Positions 1 to 7,516 are shown, counted from the first letter of the stretch. The stretch: 53,494 bases of DNA from Nostoc sp. T09 (GCF_002154695.1 NZ_MTAV01000110.1:1-53494); one strand, 5' to 3'. Numbers and translations are program-made. Notes: generated by a model from the letters alone, not told the origin.

Positions 1-66
1 CTTCCCTAAACTTCATGAATATGGTGTTTTCTCATAAACCATTTAGGATTGCTATATGTATTGCTC

Positions 67-137
67 AGCAACGTAGTTTAAATAGCAAATTCCTGGGAGT
101 AGGCCAGGAGATGCGGGTGCAATTCCCGTCGTTGCTA
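67..137 (+). tRNA. degenerate tRNA-like cloverleaf (probable pseudo-tRNA)
   Basis: The 71-nt segment folds into a complete cloverleaf. The acceptor stem AGCAACG (67-73) pairs perfectly with CGTTGCT (130-136). A D-stem GTTT/AAAT (76-79/87-90) closes a 7-nt loop, an anticodon stem CCTGG/CCAGG (92-96/104-108) closes the 7-nt loop GAGTAGG, the variable loop is 4 nt, and a T-stem GCGGG/CCCGT (113-117/125-129) closes the loop TGCAATT. The anticodon position would read GTA. Conserved tRNA bases are missing: no GG in the D-loop, A instead of U33, G instead of T55, and no long variable arm as a bacterial tRNA-Tyr would need. I infer a decayed tRNA or a tRNA-like element rather than a working tRNA. It ends one base from the stop of nadR, which runs on the other strand. 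Confidence 0.45.
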
Positions 138-1127
138 TCAAGAATGTATGATTTCATTTACTGCCGCACAAGCCTTGTGGAAGCGTTCTTCCCAAGAACC
201 GCTAATTAGAACATAGCGCCTGTTTCTTGATTTCAATTCTTGAATACAGCGATCGCGAAATTCTTTTCTCAGATGAGGTAGGTAGCGTTGGTTATCGTCA
301 ACCCAAGGCACATCTACATCTAGAACTAAATACAAATCATACTGTCGCTGTTCTGCTTGTTGATCAATCCATTGAGGGCATTTACCAAACAGCACATCAC
401 TCCAGATTGTAGTGGTTATCAGGTCAGTATCGCAGAACATGACGCGGTTTGCCTGCCTAGCTAATGCATCTTCGGAAGCGATTTGTCCTCTGGCAATAAG
501 TTCTATGTCTTCAAAATCACATCTACCGTCTTTAGGATCTAGCAAACCACGGGCATATTCGCTGACGTAAACTGTGTTGTAATGTGCTGCTAAATTTTGC
601 GCCAAGGTTGATTTACCTGTGGATTCCGGCCCAAAGATGCAAACACGACGCAGGAAATAGGGACGGACACAAGGCGGGATATAATGCCAGTGAGCGATCG
701 CATTTTGCCGCACCTTGGTTGCAGAAATTGGTACAAGACTGCGAGCATGGTCTACTGGAATATAATTTGCACCTAATATTTCCGCCAACTTCCAACCATA
801 ATCTTCCGATGCAAACACACAGTTAGGGCCAGTTGGCAGCACTCGGCGAATAGTATCATGCCAAATCTGCCAAAAATCTGGATGTTCCTTTGGTTCTTGG
901 GGATTTTCATCAGTTACATGCACCACATCCACATCAGGAAACATCTCTCGCATCCAACCATAGCGGAGATGTCCGGGAATTGACTCTGATTTAATCGAAC
1001 AAACTAGAACTGTGAGATGGTTAACATAGTTACGGGCAAAATCAACAAGGTACTGGTGTCCAAGATGCGGCGGCATGAATTTGCCGAGAATCATACCAGT
1101 AGCCGCTTTTTCAAAGCCTTGTTCCAT
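138..1127 (-). CDS. nadR: bifunctional NMN adenylyltransferase / ribosylnicotinamide kinase (NadR-like)
   Basis: Cytosolic enzyme of NAD salvage. The family's kinase domain phosphorylates nicotinamide riboside and its adenylyltransferase domain joins NMN to ATP, giving NAD. The N-terminal nucleotidyltransferase shows GKFMPPHLGH (residues 15-24) and the ISATKVR signature (134-140). The C-terminal kinase has a P-loop GPESTGKS (166-173). The 329 residues match the two-domain form without the N-terminal DNA-binding helix-turn-helix of enterobacterial NadR, so no repressor role is expected. It lies directly behind pnuC, with a 37-bp overlap if the first ATG is used. A second in-frame ATG at 1094 makes an exact ATGA overlap with the pnuC stop and begins right at the nucleotide-binding motif, so it may be the true start. 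Coupling with pnuC fits uptake followed by trapping of nicotinamide riboside. Confidence 0.93.
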   Translation of the reverse strand: MEQGFEKAATGMILGKFMPPHLGHQYLVDFARNYVNHLTVLVCSIKSESIPGHLRYGWMREMFPDVDVVHVTDENPQEPKEHPDFWQIWHDTIRRVLPTGPNCVFASEDYGWKLAEILGANYIPVDHARSLVPISATKVRQNAIAHWHYIPPCVRPYFLRRVCIFGPESTGKSTLAQNLAAHYNTVYVSEYARGLLDPKDGRCDFEDIELIARGQIASEDALARQANRVMFCDTDLITTTIWSDVLFGKCPQWIDQQAEQRQYDLYLVLDVDVPWVDDNQRYLPHLRKEFRDRCIQELKSRNRRYVLISGSWEERFHKACAAVNEIIHS

Positions 1128-1660
1128 GTCAAATATCCCAGCACTGCTAGCACAAGAAACACCGTATACAGCCCAGTAGTAGGGTAAAGTTTTTTAAATG
1201 CATAAACCCCAACAGCCAGTATATCTACTGTAATCCAAAGTAGCCAAGACTCCAAAACCTTCTTCGCCATCAACCATTGAGCAACTAAGCTGATAACAGT
1301 AATAGCAGCATCCCAGTAAGGTAACGCTGCATCAGTGTAGCGATGCATGACAAAACCAAGGCTGAAACTACCTGCAATTGCTACCCCACCCCAGACTATT
1401 GCACCCAAGCGGGTAATGCGAGTTACATGAAGTTCACCCTTATCCTTACCTCCGTGCAACCAAGCGTACCAACCATAGATTTGCAGAAAGACATAAATAA
1501 CTTGCAGTATTGCATCTGAGTACAGACGGGCTTCGTAGAAGATGAAGATGTACAGAAACACCATCACCAAGCCTGTGGGCCAGCACCAGATATTTTCTTT
1601 AACAGTTAACCAAACACTAATTAGACCAAAGAGAGCAGCAATAATTTCAATTTGACTCAT
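1091..1660 (-). CDS. pnuC: nicotinamide riboside transporter PnuC
   Basis: A 189-residue inner-membrane protein of the PnuC family, which carries nicotinamide riboside by facilitated diffusion. About seven hydrophobic segments are visible. Family-like features include the N-terminal stretch ending KENIWCWPTGLV (about residues 21-32), the YGWYAWLHGG segment (about 62-71) and a C-terminal W-rich helix (LGYLTWNKAL). The gene overlaps nadR, so the pair forms a transport-and-phosphorylation unit for NAD salvage. It starts 44 bp after hicB, so transcription from the toxin-antitoxin promoter is possible. No riboswitch-sized leader is available in this 44-bp gap. Length and topology are normal for the family. 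Confidence 0.93.
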   Translation of the reverse strand: MSQIEIIAALFGLISVWLTVKENIWCWPTGLVMVFLYIFIFYEARLYSDAILQVIYVFLQIYGWYAWLHGGKDKGELHVTRITRLGAIVWGGVAIAGSFSLGFVMHRYTDAALPYWDAAITVISLVAQWLMAKKVLESWLLWITVDILAVGVYAFKKLYPTTGLYTVFLVLAVLGYLTWNKALKKRLLV

Positions 1661-1704
1661 TTAAAGTCAGGTTTTTAAATGTGATAGTTTTCTGAGTGCA
1701 AATT

Positions 1705-1926
1705 TTAATTTATTACTTCTAAAACTTCCACCTCATGAGCGATGCTTATAGGTTTGGGGATAGGTAAACCTTGTTCTCGCATTCCTTCTATATGAAATTC
1801 AATAGCTTCTGCAATCATCTGCTTGACTTCTTCTATGGTTTCGCCCGTAGTTATGCAACCAGGTAAATCAGGGACATAAGCAGAATAATTACCTTCAGCC
1901 TTTTCAATCACCACTGCGTACCGCAT
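1705..1926 (-). CDS. hicB: HicB family antitoxin
   Basis: A 73-residue protein with the partial RNase H fold of HicB antitoxins. It begins MRYAVVIEKAEGNYSAYVPD and contains the family signature LPGCITTGET, followed by a helix rich in acidic residues. I place the start at 1926 because AAGGAG lies six bases upstream; a longer reading to 1959 would run through that ribosome-binding site and into hicA. It stands 11 bp behind hicA in the usual toxin-first order of hicAB. By family knowledge it binds and neutralises HicA and may repress the operon. No extra C-terminal DNA-binding domain is visible, so autoregulation is uncertain. Confidence 0.88.
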   Translation of the reverse strand: MRYAVVIEKAEGNYSAYVPDLPGCITTGETIEEVKQMIAEAIEFHIEGMREQGLPIPKPISIAHEVEVLEVIN

Positions 1927-1937
1927 CAATATTCTCC

Positions 1938-2120
1938 TTACAACTGTGCTTGCCTCCAAATACTACTTAGAGTACCAGGAGCTAAGTCATCAGACAATTT
2001 ACCTGGAACTGTAACCACACCGGGTTTATCAGGATGTTTGAACTGCCTATGACTACCTTTAGTTCTATCAAGATACCAACCATCTGCTTCTAGAAGTTTG
2101 ATAACTGCGCGTACTTTCAT
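1938..2120 (-). CDS. hicA: HicA family mRNA interferase toxin
   Basis: A 60-residue double-stranded-RNA-binding-fold protein of the HicA/YcfA type. Visible family features are the start MKVRAVIKLLEADGWYLDR, the catalytic-histidine motif GSHRQFKHP (residues 22-30) and the following PGVVTVPG turn. HicA toxins cut mRNA when free of HicB. The gene is complete and lies immediately ahead of hicB on the minus strand. The 149 bp upstream, up to the next gene, would hold the promoter; this stretch carries a repeated TTTTGTC motif, but I cannot assign an operator. Confidence 0.88.
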   Translation of the reverse strand: MKVRAVIKLLEADGWYLDRTKGSHRQFKHPDKPGVVTVPGKLSDDLAPGTLSSIWRQAQL

Positions 2121-2269
2121 GCTAATGCTTATCTGTACAGGTGAAATTTCTGTTACAGATATAGTGCCTTTATTCCTAATTTAAGTAAAGACAATTTTGT
2201 CGTCATTTTTGTCGCAATTTTGTCCGGCATTTTGACGATAGATTTCAGCCTTATTATCCTAGTTCTCAA

Positions 2270-2878
2270 TCAACCAATGGGACGATTGCCAGGATTTACC
2301 GCATGAATGTACTCACTACCAGAGTGCGGTCTGCCACGTTTATAATAGGCTTCTTCTGGTTGACCCCATCCTAACTGCAAAATTATTTCTAAAAAGTTGG
2401 AATTTTCCCATTTCCATAAACTTGCCCATTCGGTTCTTTGAGCAATTCTTTCAACATCATTTGTATGAATTTGCTGGTATTGTTTGCTGTTATTAAAACT
2501 CAAGTACAAATCCATTTCCGATGTGACTTCATACCAAAATTCCAATATAGAATTTTTGGCAGATTGTAATATTTCCAAGTCATTGCTAAGAGCAATTAAC
2601 TCACTATCTATTTTGGGATAACGCACAGTTTTACCTTTGACATTCACTTCATGCCAGATAATTCCTGACACTCGATTTTGTCTTTGATAGTCGTGAATGG
2701 CAGCTTTAAAATCTTGATAGGCGGTGAACTTTTGCAGCCCATCAGTTCTAATAAACTGGTCAATTAAAGGATTGCCAGAGACTGTTACCTCTAACTTTAG
2801 GCGTTCCCCTTTCAGGCACGCTTGTCGTTCGGCTGCCAAAATTTTGATGAGTTCCTCGGTATTATAAACCTTTGACAT
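2270..2878 (-). CDS. conserved hypothetical protein, 202 aa
   Basis: I do not recognise the family. The protein is soluble, with no signal peptide or membrane segment. It has a mixed charged N-terminal half, an aromatic-rich stretch around residues 112-130 (ILEFWYEVTSEMDLYLSF), a tryptophan-rich segment (ASLWKWENSNFLEI), and a tail rich in Gly, Pro and basic residues (YYKRGRPHSGSEY). The ATG at 2878 is preceded on the minus strand by a ladder of four ATGACCA-type heptamers (2895-2922). It is isolated from its neighbours by gaps of about 150-180 bp. Codon use looks native. Confidence 0.6.
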   Translation of the reverse strand: MSKVYNTEELIKILAAERQACLKGERLKLEVTVSGNPLIDQFIRTDGLQKFTAYQDFKAAIHDYQRQNRVSGIIWHEVNVKGKTVRYPKIDSELIALSNDLEILQSAKNSILEFWYEVTSEMDLYLSFNNSKQYQQIHTNDVERIAQRTEWASLWKWENSNFLEIILQLGWGQPEEAYYKRGRPHSGSEYIHAVNPGNRPIG

Positions 2879-2894
2879 CAGAACACACTCTAAT

Positions 2895-2924
2895 TAGTCA
2901 TTGGTCATTGGTCATTGGTCATTT
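2895..2924. repeat. TTGGTCA heptanucleotide tandem repeat
   Basis: Four contiguous near-perfect 7-bp units read ATTGGTC on the plus strand. Read on the minus strand they give ATGACCA units with ATG triplets at 2922, 2915, 2908 and 2901, exactly 7 bp apart, just upstream of the gene starting at 2878. The TTGGTCA unit matches a short tandem repeat class known from heterocystous cyanobacteria. The same heptamer occurs immediately before ureG at 36384. Confidence 0.8.
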
Positions 2925-3062
2925 ACTATGGACTATAGACGATGAATTAACTTCCTCTGTTGTTAAATTAGATTATTTAAAGATTATCCATTGACAAAAT
3001 TGGAAATGTAGTATCAGATAGCACGAAAAATTAGGGCAGACCAATTCGGTCTACCCCCAAAT

Positions 3063-3650
3063 TTACTTACTTAACTCACTACTGAATTCATTGAAGGAAC
3101 GCCGCTTTAACTGTACTGACTCGGTACGAGGTAGTAAATTAAACACTTCACGAAAGCGATCGTCTATCTCCTCAAAAGGCACTTGACCCTGCTTATTTAA
3201 AACTACTTTGCCTGATTGATCGAACACTACGACTTGAGGTACAACCCCTGAGTAGTAGTATCCTGGTTCAGTAGGGCTATAGGTCTTTTTAGATGGGATA
3301 GTATCTACACTGAGAGGGATAATCTCTGCGGCCTTACCGTAGAACTCTTGGACTCGTGAAATTGTGATGGCATATTCCTTACAATCTTTGCTGTCATCGA
3401 CATAAAAAGCCAAAAATACGGGTTTATGCTCTGCTATGGCTTGTGCTAGTGTCTGTTTCGCAGGAACTAGTGAACCATTCCCAGCATAAACTACGAAGAT
3501 GTTGCCATCATAAATGTCATTCTTAATACCAGCAAATGCAGATTGTATATTTACAATAAACAAGCAGGCAAGCAGCACCAAAGCTTTAAAAATTAATCTT
3601 TGCCAATTAGTTTTTTTATGTAAAAAAAGAAACTTTATGCCATTCATCAA
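3063..3650 (-). CDS. secreted thioredoxin-fold protein, probable thylakoid photosystem I accumulation factor
   Basis: A 195-residue protein with a basic N-terminus and a hydrophobic signal/anchor (about residues 18-40, ending SAFAG). After that comes a thioredoxin-like domain: KPVFLAFYVDDSKDCKEYA (about 75-93), where the usual CxxC is replaced by a single Cys, and a cis-proline-like VPQVVVFDQSGKVV (about 138-151). The overall pattern resembles the cyanobacterial family annotated as thylakoid membrane photosystem I accumulation factor; that assignment is from memory of the family, not a search. Lack of a CxxC suggests a structural or chaperone role rather than disulfide exchange. The next gene, murT, is divergent. 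Confidence 0.6.
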   Translation of the reverse strand: MMNGIKFLFLHKKTNWQRLIFKALVLLACLFIVNIQSAFAGIKNDIYDGNIFVVYAGNGSLVPAKQTLAQAIAEHKPVFLAFYVDDSKDCKEYAITISRVQEFYGKAAEIIPLSVDTIPSKKTYSPTEPGYYYSGVVPQVVVFDQSGKVVLNKQGQVPFEEIDDRFREVFNLLPRTESVQLKRRSFNEFSSELSK

Positions 3651-3741
3651 AAGAAACCTTGAGAGCTACTATTTGTAAGTTTGTGCTGAATTCAGCAAAC
3701 AGTGCTGGATATATGATTACGTCCATGCACCATTTTTTAAG

Positions 3742-3784
3742 ATAACGCTTACTGGGATGCTTTCTCGAAAGCAGGTGGCGTTAT
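3742..3784. repeat. nested inverted repeat in the 3651-3973 intergenic region
   Basis: The outer arms ATAACGC (3742-3748) and GCGTTAT (3778-3784) enclose a perfect inner hairpin TGCTTTC/GAAAGCA (3758-3764/3767-3773) with a 2-nt loop. The rest of this 323-bp gap holds a GGGAACA heptamer run (3812-3832) and AT-rich sequence without a gene. The hairpin has no following T-run, so it is not a standard terminator. Confidence 0.5.
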
Positions 3785-3973
3785 AGTGCAAGATTGATTG
3801 CTCTCAACGAGAGAACAGGGAACAGGGAACAGGAAATAGAGAATACTATAATTCTCGCCAATACCTGCCAAAGCTAGTTTTTTAACTTTGAATTTTTTAT
3901 GGCTGGCTTTTTAAGCAAGGATTCGCTAAACTCACAAAATTAATTTAAAACTTAAGGCTATTAGCTAACTACT

Positions 3974-5314
3974 GTGGGAAACAAAATACAACTTATAGAT
4001 AGATTCAGGCTTGGTTTTGCGGTGTCAGTGGCAAAAGGCGTGACGTTTATGGTGCGATCGCTCCGTCTAGGTGCTGCTAGTGTATTACCAGGCTCTATTG
4101 CCCGTCGCATCGAACCCCGACTACTACAATTATTGAGTCAGCAGGTGAAACAAGGGGCAATTCTGATTGCTGGCACTAATGGTAAAACTACCACATCGCT
4201 GCTGTTACGGGAGATATTAGAACGCAAAGGCTACCGCGTTTCTCATAACTCCACAGGCGCAAATCTGGAAAATGGCTTGATGACGGCGTTGATGGACAAT
4301 GCTAGCTTAACGGGCAGCTTAGATGTTGACTACGCAATTTTAGAAGTTGATGAGAATATTTTACCTAGGGTATTAGCACCGATTCAACCAAAGCTGATCC
4401 TGTGTTTAAATCTGTTTCGCGATCAACTCGATAGGTACGGGGAAGTCGATACTATTAGTAAGCGCTGGGGACGTGCGATCGCTACTTTACCACCCCAAAC
4501 CATCGTAGTGGCAAATGCTGATGACCCAACAATTTGCCATCTCGGTCAACAATTATCTCAACAGCGAGTTTCGTTTTTCGGTTTGACTGAACCAGAACAT
4601 TATTTAGAAGCCATTCCCCATGCTGTCGATTCTATATACTGCCCCAAATGTGGACAAGCTCTAGACTACGAAGGTGTGTACTTGTCCCACATGGGAGAAT
4701 ATAGCTGTTCTAATTGCGGCTTTAGTAGAAGTCAACCTAGCCTCAATAGCAGCGAATGGCCGCAAATTCTTGTTGGCTTATACAACAAATACAATACTTT
4801 AGCTGCTGCCACTGCTGCCCAAGAATTAGGAGTTGATGCAGCTACTATCCGCGATACCATTCCCAACTTCCAAGCAGCTTTCGGTCGTGCTGAAGAGTTG
4901 GAGATTAACGGTAAAAAGGTACGGATTTTATTATCCAAAAATCCTGTAGGGACTAATGAAACAATTCGCGTAGTCACTCAAAGTACAGATAAAACCACTT
5001 TGCTAGTATTAAATGACCGAGTTCAAGATGGCGAAGATGTATCTTGGATTTGGGATGTAGATACAGAGAAACTAGTCCAGCGTGGAGGTACTTTAGTAGT
5101 GAGTGGCGATCGCGCTTATGATATGGCCTTACGTTTACGTTACAGCGATCCCAATCCTCACACTAATTTTAATCTAATTGTTGAAGAAGATTTACGTGAT
5201 GCTATTAACACAGCATTAGCGCGGACACCCAACAATGAAACGTTGCATATTTTACCTACATATACAGCGATGTTGAGTGTCCGCGAAGTATTAACTGGGA
5301 GGAAAATTCGTTAA
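3974..5314 (+). CDS. murT: lipid II isoglutaminyl synthase, Mur ligase-like subunit MurT
   Basis: A 446-residue Mur-ligase-fold protein. With GatD it amidates the D-glutamate of the peptidoglycan stem peptide, using ATP. The ATP-binding loop GTNGKTT is at residues 67-73, and a four-cysteine zinc ribbon (C223, C226, C245, C248) is inserted in the central domain, a hallmark that separates MurT from MurE/MurF. The C-terminal DUF1727-like domain follows (DRVQDGEDVSWIWD). The start is GTG at 3974; no clear Shine-Dalgarno is seen, and a later in-frame ATG at residue 26 would remove a helix. Its partner gatD lies 1.2 kb downstream on the same strand, with an unrelated gene on the opposite strand between them. 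Confidence 0.93.
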   Translation: MGNKIQLIDRFRLGFAVSVAKGVTFMVRSLRLGAASVLPGSIARRIEPRLLQLLSQQVKQGAILIAGTNGKTTTSLLLREILERKGYRVSHNSTGANLENGLMTALMDNASLTGSLDVDYAILEVDENILPRVLAPIQPKLILCLNLFRDQLDRYGEVDTISKRWGRAIATLPPQTIVVANADDPTICHLGQQLSQQRVSFFGLTEPEHYLEAIPHAVDSIYCPKCGQALDYEGVYLSHMGEYSCSNCGFSRSQPSLNSSEWPQILVGLYNKYNTLAAATAAQELGVDAATIRDTIPNFQAAFGRAEELEINGKKVRILLSKNPVGTNETIRVVTQSTDKTTLLVLNDRVQDGEDVSWIWDVDTEKLVQRGGTLVVSGDRAYDMALRLRYSDPNPHTNFNLIVEEDLRDAINTALARTPNNETLHILPTYTAMLSVREVLTGRKIR

Positions 5315-5454
5315 GAAGGCAGGAGGCAATAGGGAATAGTTATTTCTCCTCTGCTTTCCTATTTCTTTGGCCGATTCTTTGGCGAATCAAGAGTAAGACC
5401 CTTTGGTTATCGCACAATCCCGCTGTCACCCTAGAAGGGTGTGGCTAATTGCAC

Positions 5455-5537
5455 AAAGCCTGCCTCCGCAGGCTAAAGAAATTCAGCCTGCGGAGGCAGG
5501 CTTTGTAACGGTAGCCCCAGGCTTCCAGCCTGTTGGC
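5455..5537. repeat. composite hairpin repeat after murT
   Basis: A 20-bp perfect inverted repeat (5455-5474/5485-5504) built around GCCTGCCTCCGCAGGC is followed by TTTGT and the box GTAGCCCCAGGCTTCCAGCCTG in two parts (5511-5532). The same layout, hairpin then TTTGT then GTAGCTCCAGGCTTCC, recurs at 13991-14049. It may stop transcription after murT, but its repetition shows it is a dispersed element. The remainder of the 314-bp gap (5315-5628) holds no gene. Confidence 0.65.
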
Positions 5538-5628
5538 GTTATTTCGGGTATGCGAGAGAACTTTTTTATATGAATTGAAGGGTCAGACCTACCATTAGCC
5601 AATAGTATCCTTGTCCCCATCCCTCTGC

Positions 5629-6057
5629 TTATTGCAACTTAACTGCTGCACGTTGAATTGGCAGAACTTCTTCTAAAGTCAACTCATGGTCGGCTGTTAG
5701 ATGGCTACTACAACAAATAGTACTAAAGAAAACTTTTTGACCAACTAATTGAGAAAAATGTTTTTCTAAAAGTAACCGGGAGGTAATATCTCCTAATAAT
5801 TCTGAAATGTCTTTGGTGAGTTGGTCTTTATCATCCCGGTGAACCATTCTAAATTTGAAATTGGTTTCACCAACTAAATCTTTAACAGCTGAGTCAAAAT
5901 TATCTTTTTTACCTTGAATATAAGCAAAAGATTGCTCTTCTAAGAACTTCCATGCTTCGGGGAAAATCTCACGAATTTTTTCGAGATGATTCTCAGTTTG
6001 GTAGACTAATGTAGCAGTTTTACAATCCATAAAGCAATTTTTCAGGTTGTGAAACAA
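5629..6057 (-). CDS. conserved hypothetical protein between murT and gatD
   Basis: A 142-residue soluble protein with no recognised family. It is rich in Lys, Glu and Phe, has several cysteines including an adjacent pair (TICCSSHLTADHELTLEE near the C-terminus), and ends with a segment VLPIQRAAVKLQ. An internal ATG at 6030 (protein starting MDCKTATLVYQ) is an equally good start; neither has a clear ribosome-binding site. It is transcribed against both murT and gatD, so it is not part of their operon. The pattern of charged helices suggests a small alpha/beta domain, but I assign no function. Confidence 0.6.
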   Translation of the reverse strand: MFHNLKNCFMDCKTATLVYQTENHLEKIREIFPEAWKFLEEQSFAYIQGKKDNFDSAVKDLVGETNFKFRMVHRDDKDQLTKDISELLGDITSRLLLEKHFSQLVGQKVFFSTICCSSHLTADHELTLEEVLPIQRAAVKLQ

Positions 6058-6188
6058 ACCTATGCCAATCTGTAATCTTACGGCTCAACAGGAAAAGTGA
6101 AACTGAATTTTTGAAATTCCCTGGTAACTCTTTTGGGATTATCGGCAAAATGTTACTGCAAAACTGTTACATAAAATACGAATAAACA

Positions 6189-6297
6189 TATAGCAATCCG
6201 GTTTGATTCGGAAAAATCACTCGTAGAGTTAGGGAACAGGGAAAAGGGAAAATTGAAGTGTGCAGAATTTGTTGAAAAATCAAATAGGAGTCCTATA
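6189..6297. mobile_element. MITE-like element, copy 1
   Basis: The element has imperfect terminal inverted repeats: TATAGCAATCCGGTTTGATT at the left and, read from the other strand, TATAGGACTCCTATTTGATT at the right. The 109-bp interior has no gene and contains GGGAACA-like heptamers. A second copy with the same ends lies at 12661-12746 (86 bp). It occupies part of the 480-bp gap 6058-6537 upstream of gatD. The same gap also holds a GCCTTCT heptamer run near 6499-6520 and nothing else I can name. Confidence 0.6.
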
Positions 6298-6537
6298 GAA
6301 ACTAAGTCAAATGTACGATATGCTTACCCAAAATCTGGATATGCACCGGATTATCCCACCATAAACAGAAAAAGATATGAGTAATCCAGTTATGCAACAG
6401 ACATAACCAAGGATAAAAACTGTTTCCTTCCTTCTGCCCTTCGGGTTCAGCAGTTCGCAATCGACGCAAAGCGCCAAGACTGCGACTGCTTCACCTCCTG
6501 CCTTCTGCCTTCTGCCTTATTATCAAAATTAGGTTAT

Positions 6538-7356
6538 ATGAGTTCTCAAAAATTTGAAATTACAATTGGTTGGTTATATCCAACACTGATGAGTACCTAT
6601 GGCGATCGCGGTAATGTAATTACTATAGAACGCCGCGCTCAATGGCGGGGATACACTGTTAAAGTTGTACCTCTAGATCAAAATGCTACAGCAGAAGATA
6701 TTAAATCTGTAGATTTGATCGTCGGTGGTGGCGCACAAGACCGCCAGCAAGAAATCGTCATGCGCGATTTGCAAGGTGCAAAAGCCGATGCCATGCGTGA
6801 AAAAATTGAAAATGGCACACCAGGAGTATTTACCTGTGGTTCACCCCAGTTACTAGGACATTACTACGAACCCGGACTAGGACAACGCATTCAAGGCTTG
6901 GGAATACTAGATTTAGTCTCCGTCCATCCTGGTGAAAATACCAAACGCTGTATAGGTAACTTAGTAATTGAAGTTACAGCATCTCGCCTAGCGCAGGATT
7001 TAAAAGCGATGACGGGTAGTACACCGTATTTAGTTGGCTTTGAAAATCACGGCGGACGCACCAAGTTAGGGAAAGTGGAAGCTCTGGGAAAAGTAGTTTA
7101 CGGCTTAGGCAATAATGGTGAAGATGGGAGTGAGGGAGCATTTTATCAGAATGCGATCGCTACTTATTCCCACGGCCCACTGTTACCAAAAAATCCCTTT
7201 GTTGCTGACTGGTTAATTCAAACAGCGTTGCGGCTGAAGTATCAACAGCCGATTACTCTGGAACCCTTGGATGATACTTTGGCAATGCAAGCACGGGAAG
7301 CGATGTTTAAGCGGTTGAAAGTGAATTTACCAACACCTGCTGCGGCTAAGGTTTAA
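6538..7356 (+). CDS. gatD: lipid II isoglutaminyl synthase, glutamine amidotransferase subunit GatD
   Basis: A 272-residue class I glutamine amidotransferase-like protein that supplies ammonia to MurT. The nucleophile cysteine sits in GVFTCGSPQLLG (C100), and a likely catalytic histidine sits in YSHGPLLPKNP (H212). The N-terminal ITIGWLYPTLMSTYGDRGN is typical of the family. Length is normal for GatD with a short C-terminal extension. In many bacteria murT and gatD overlap; here they share strand but are 1.2 kb apart with a convergent gene and a MITE-like element between, so gatD probably has its own promoter in 6298-6537. No strong Shine-Dalgarno is visible before the ATG. Confidence 0.92.
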   Translation: MSSQKFEITIGWLYPTLMSTYGDRGNVITIERRAQWRGYTVKVVPLDQNATAEDIKSVDLIVGGGAQDRQQEIVMRDLQGAKADAMREKIENGTPGVFTCGSPQLLGHYYEPGLGQRIQGLGILDLVSVHPGENTKRCIGNLVIEVTASRLAQDLKAMTGSTPYLVGFENHGGRTKLGKVEALGKVVYGLGNNGEDGSEGAFYQNAIATYSHGPLLPKNPFVADWLIQTALRLKYQQPITLEPLDDTLAMQAREAMFKRLKVNLPTPAAAKV

Positions 7357-7453
7357 TTAACCTTAGTAAGGTCTTCAGCCTTTAACTAAAGCTAACGCAC
7401 CGAAAATCTCGGATGGTGCGTAAGAGAGTTTTCAATTAAAAAATACCCAAATT

Positions 7454-7516
7454 GTAGGGGCACGGCTTCCACAGACTTTCGGGAAGACAGACATTTGATC
7501 GATGCCGTGCCCCTAC
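7454..7516. repeat. GTAGGGGCAC inverted repeat in the 7357-7695 gap
   Basis: Perfect 13-bp arms GTAGGGGCACGGC (7454-7466) and GCCGTGCCCCTAC (7504-7516) enclose 37 bp. The arm core is shared with the 26-bp palindrome at 34466-34491, so this is a dispersed element. It could form a hairpin after gatD but lacks a T-run. The rest of this 339-bp gap is AT-rich with no gene, and presumably carries the promoter of the following Roco gene. Confidence 0.65.

Noticed and set aside
67-137. A functional tRNA-Tyr (anticodon GTA)
   Set aside because: U33, the D-loop GG and T55 are all absent, and bacterial tRNA-Tyr has a long variable arm. I list it only as a degenerate tRNA-like element.
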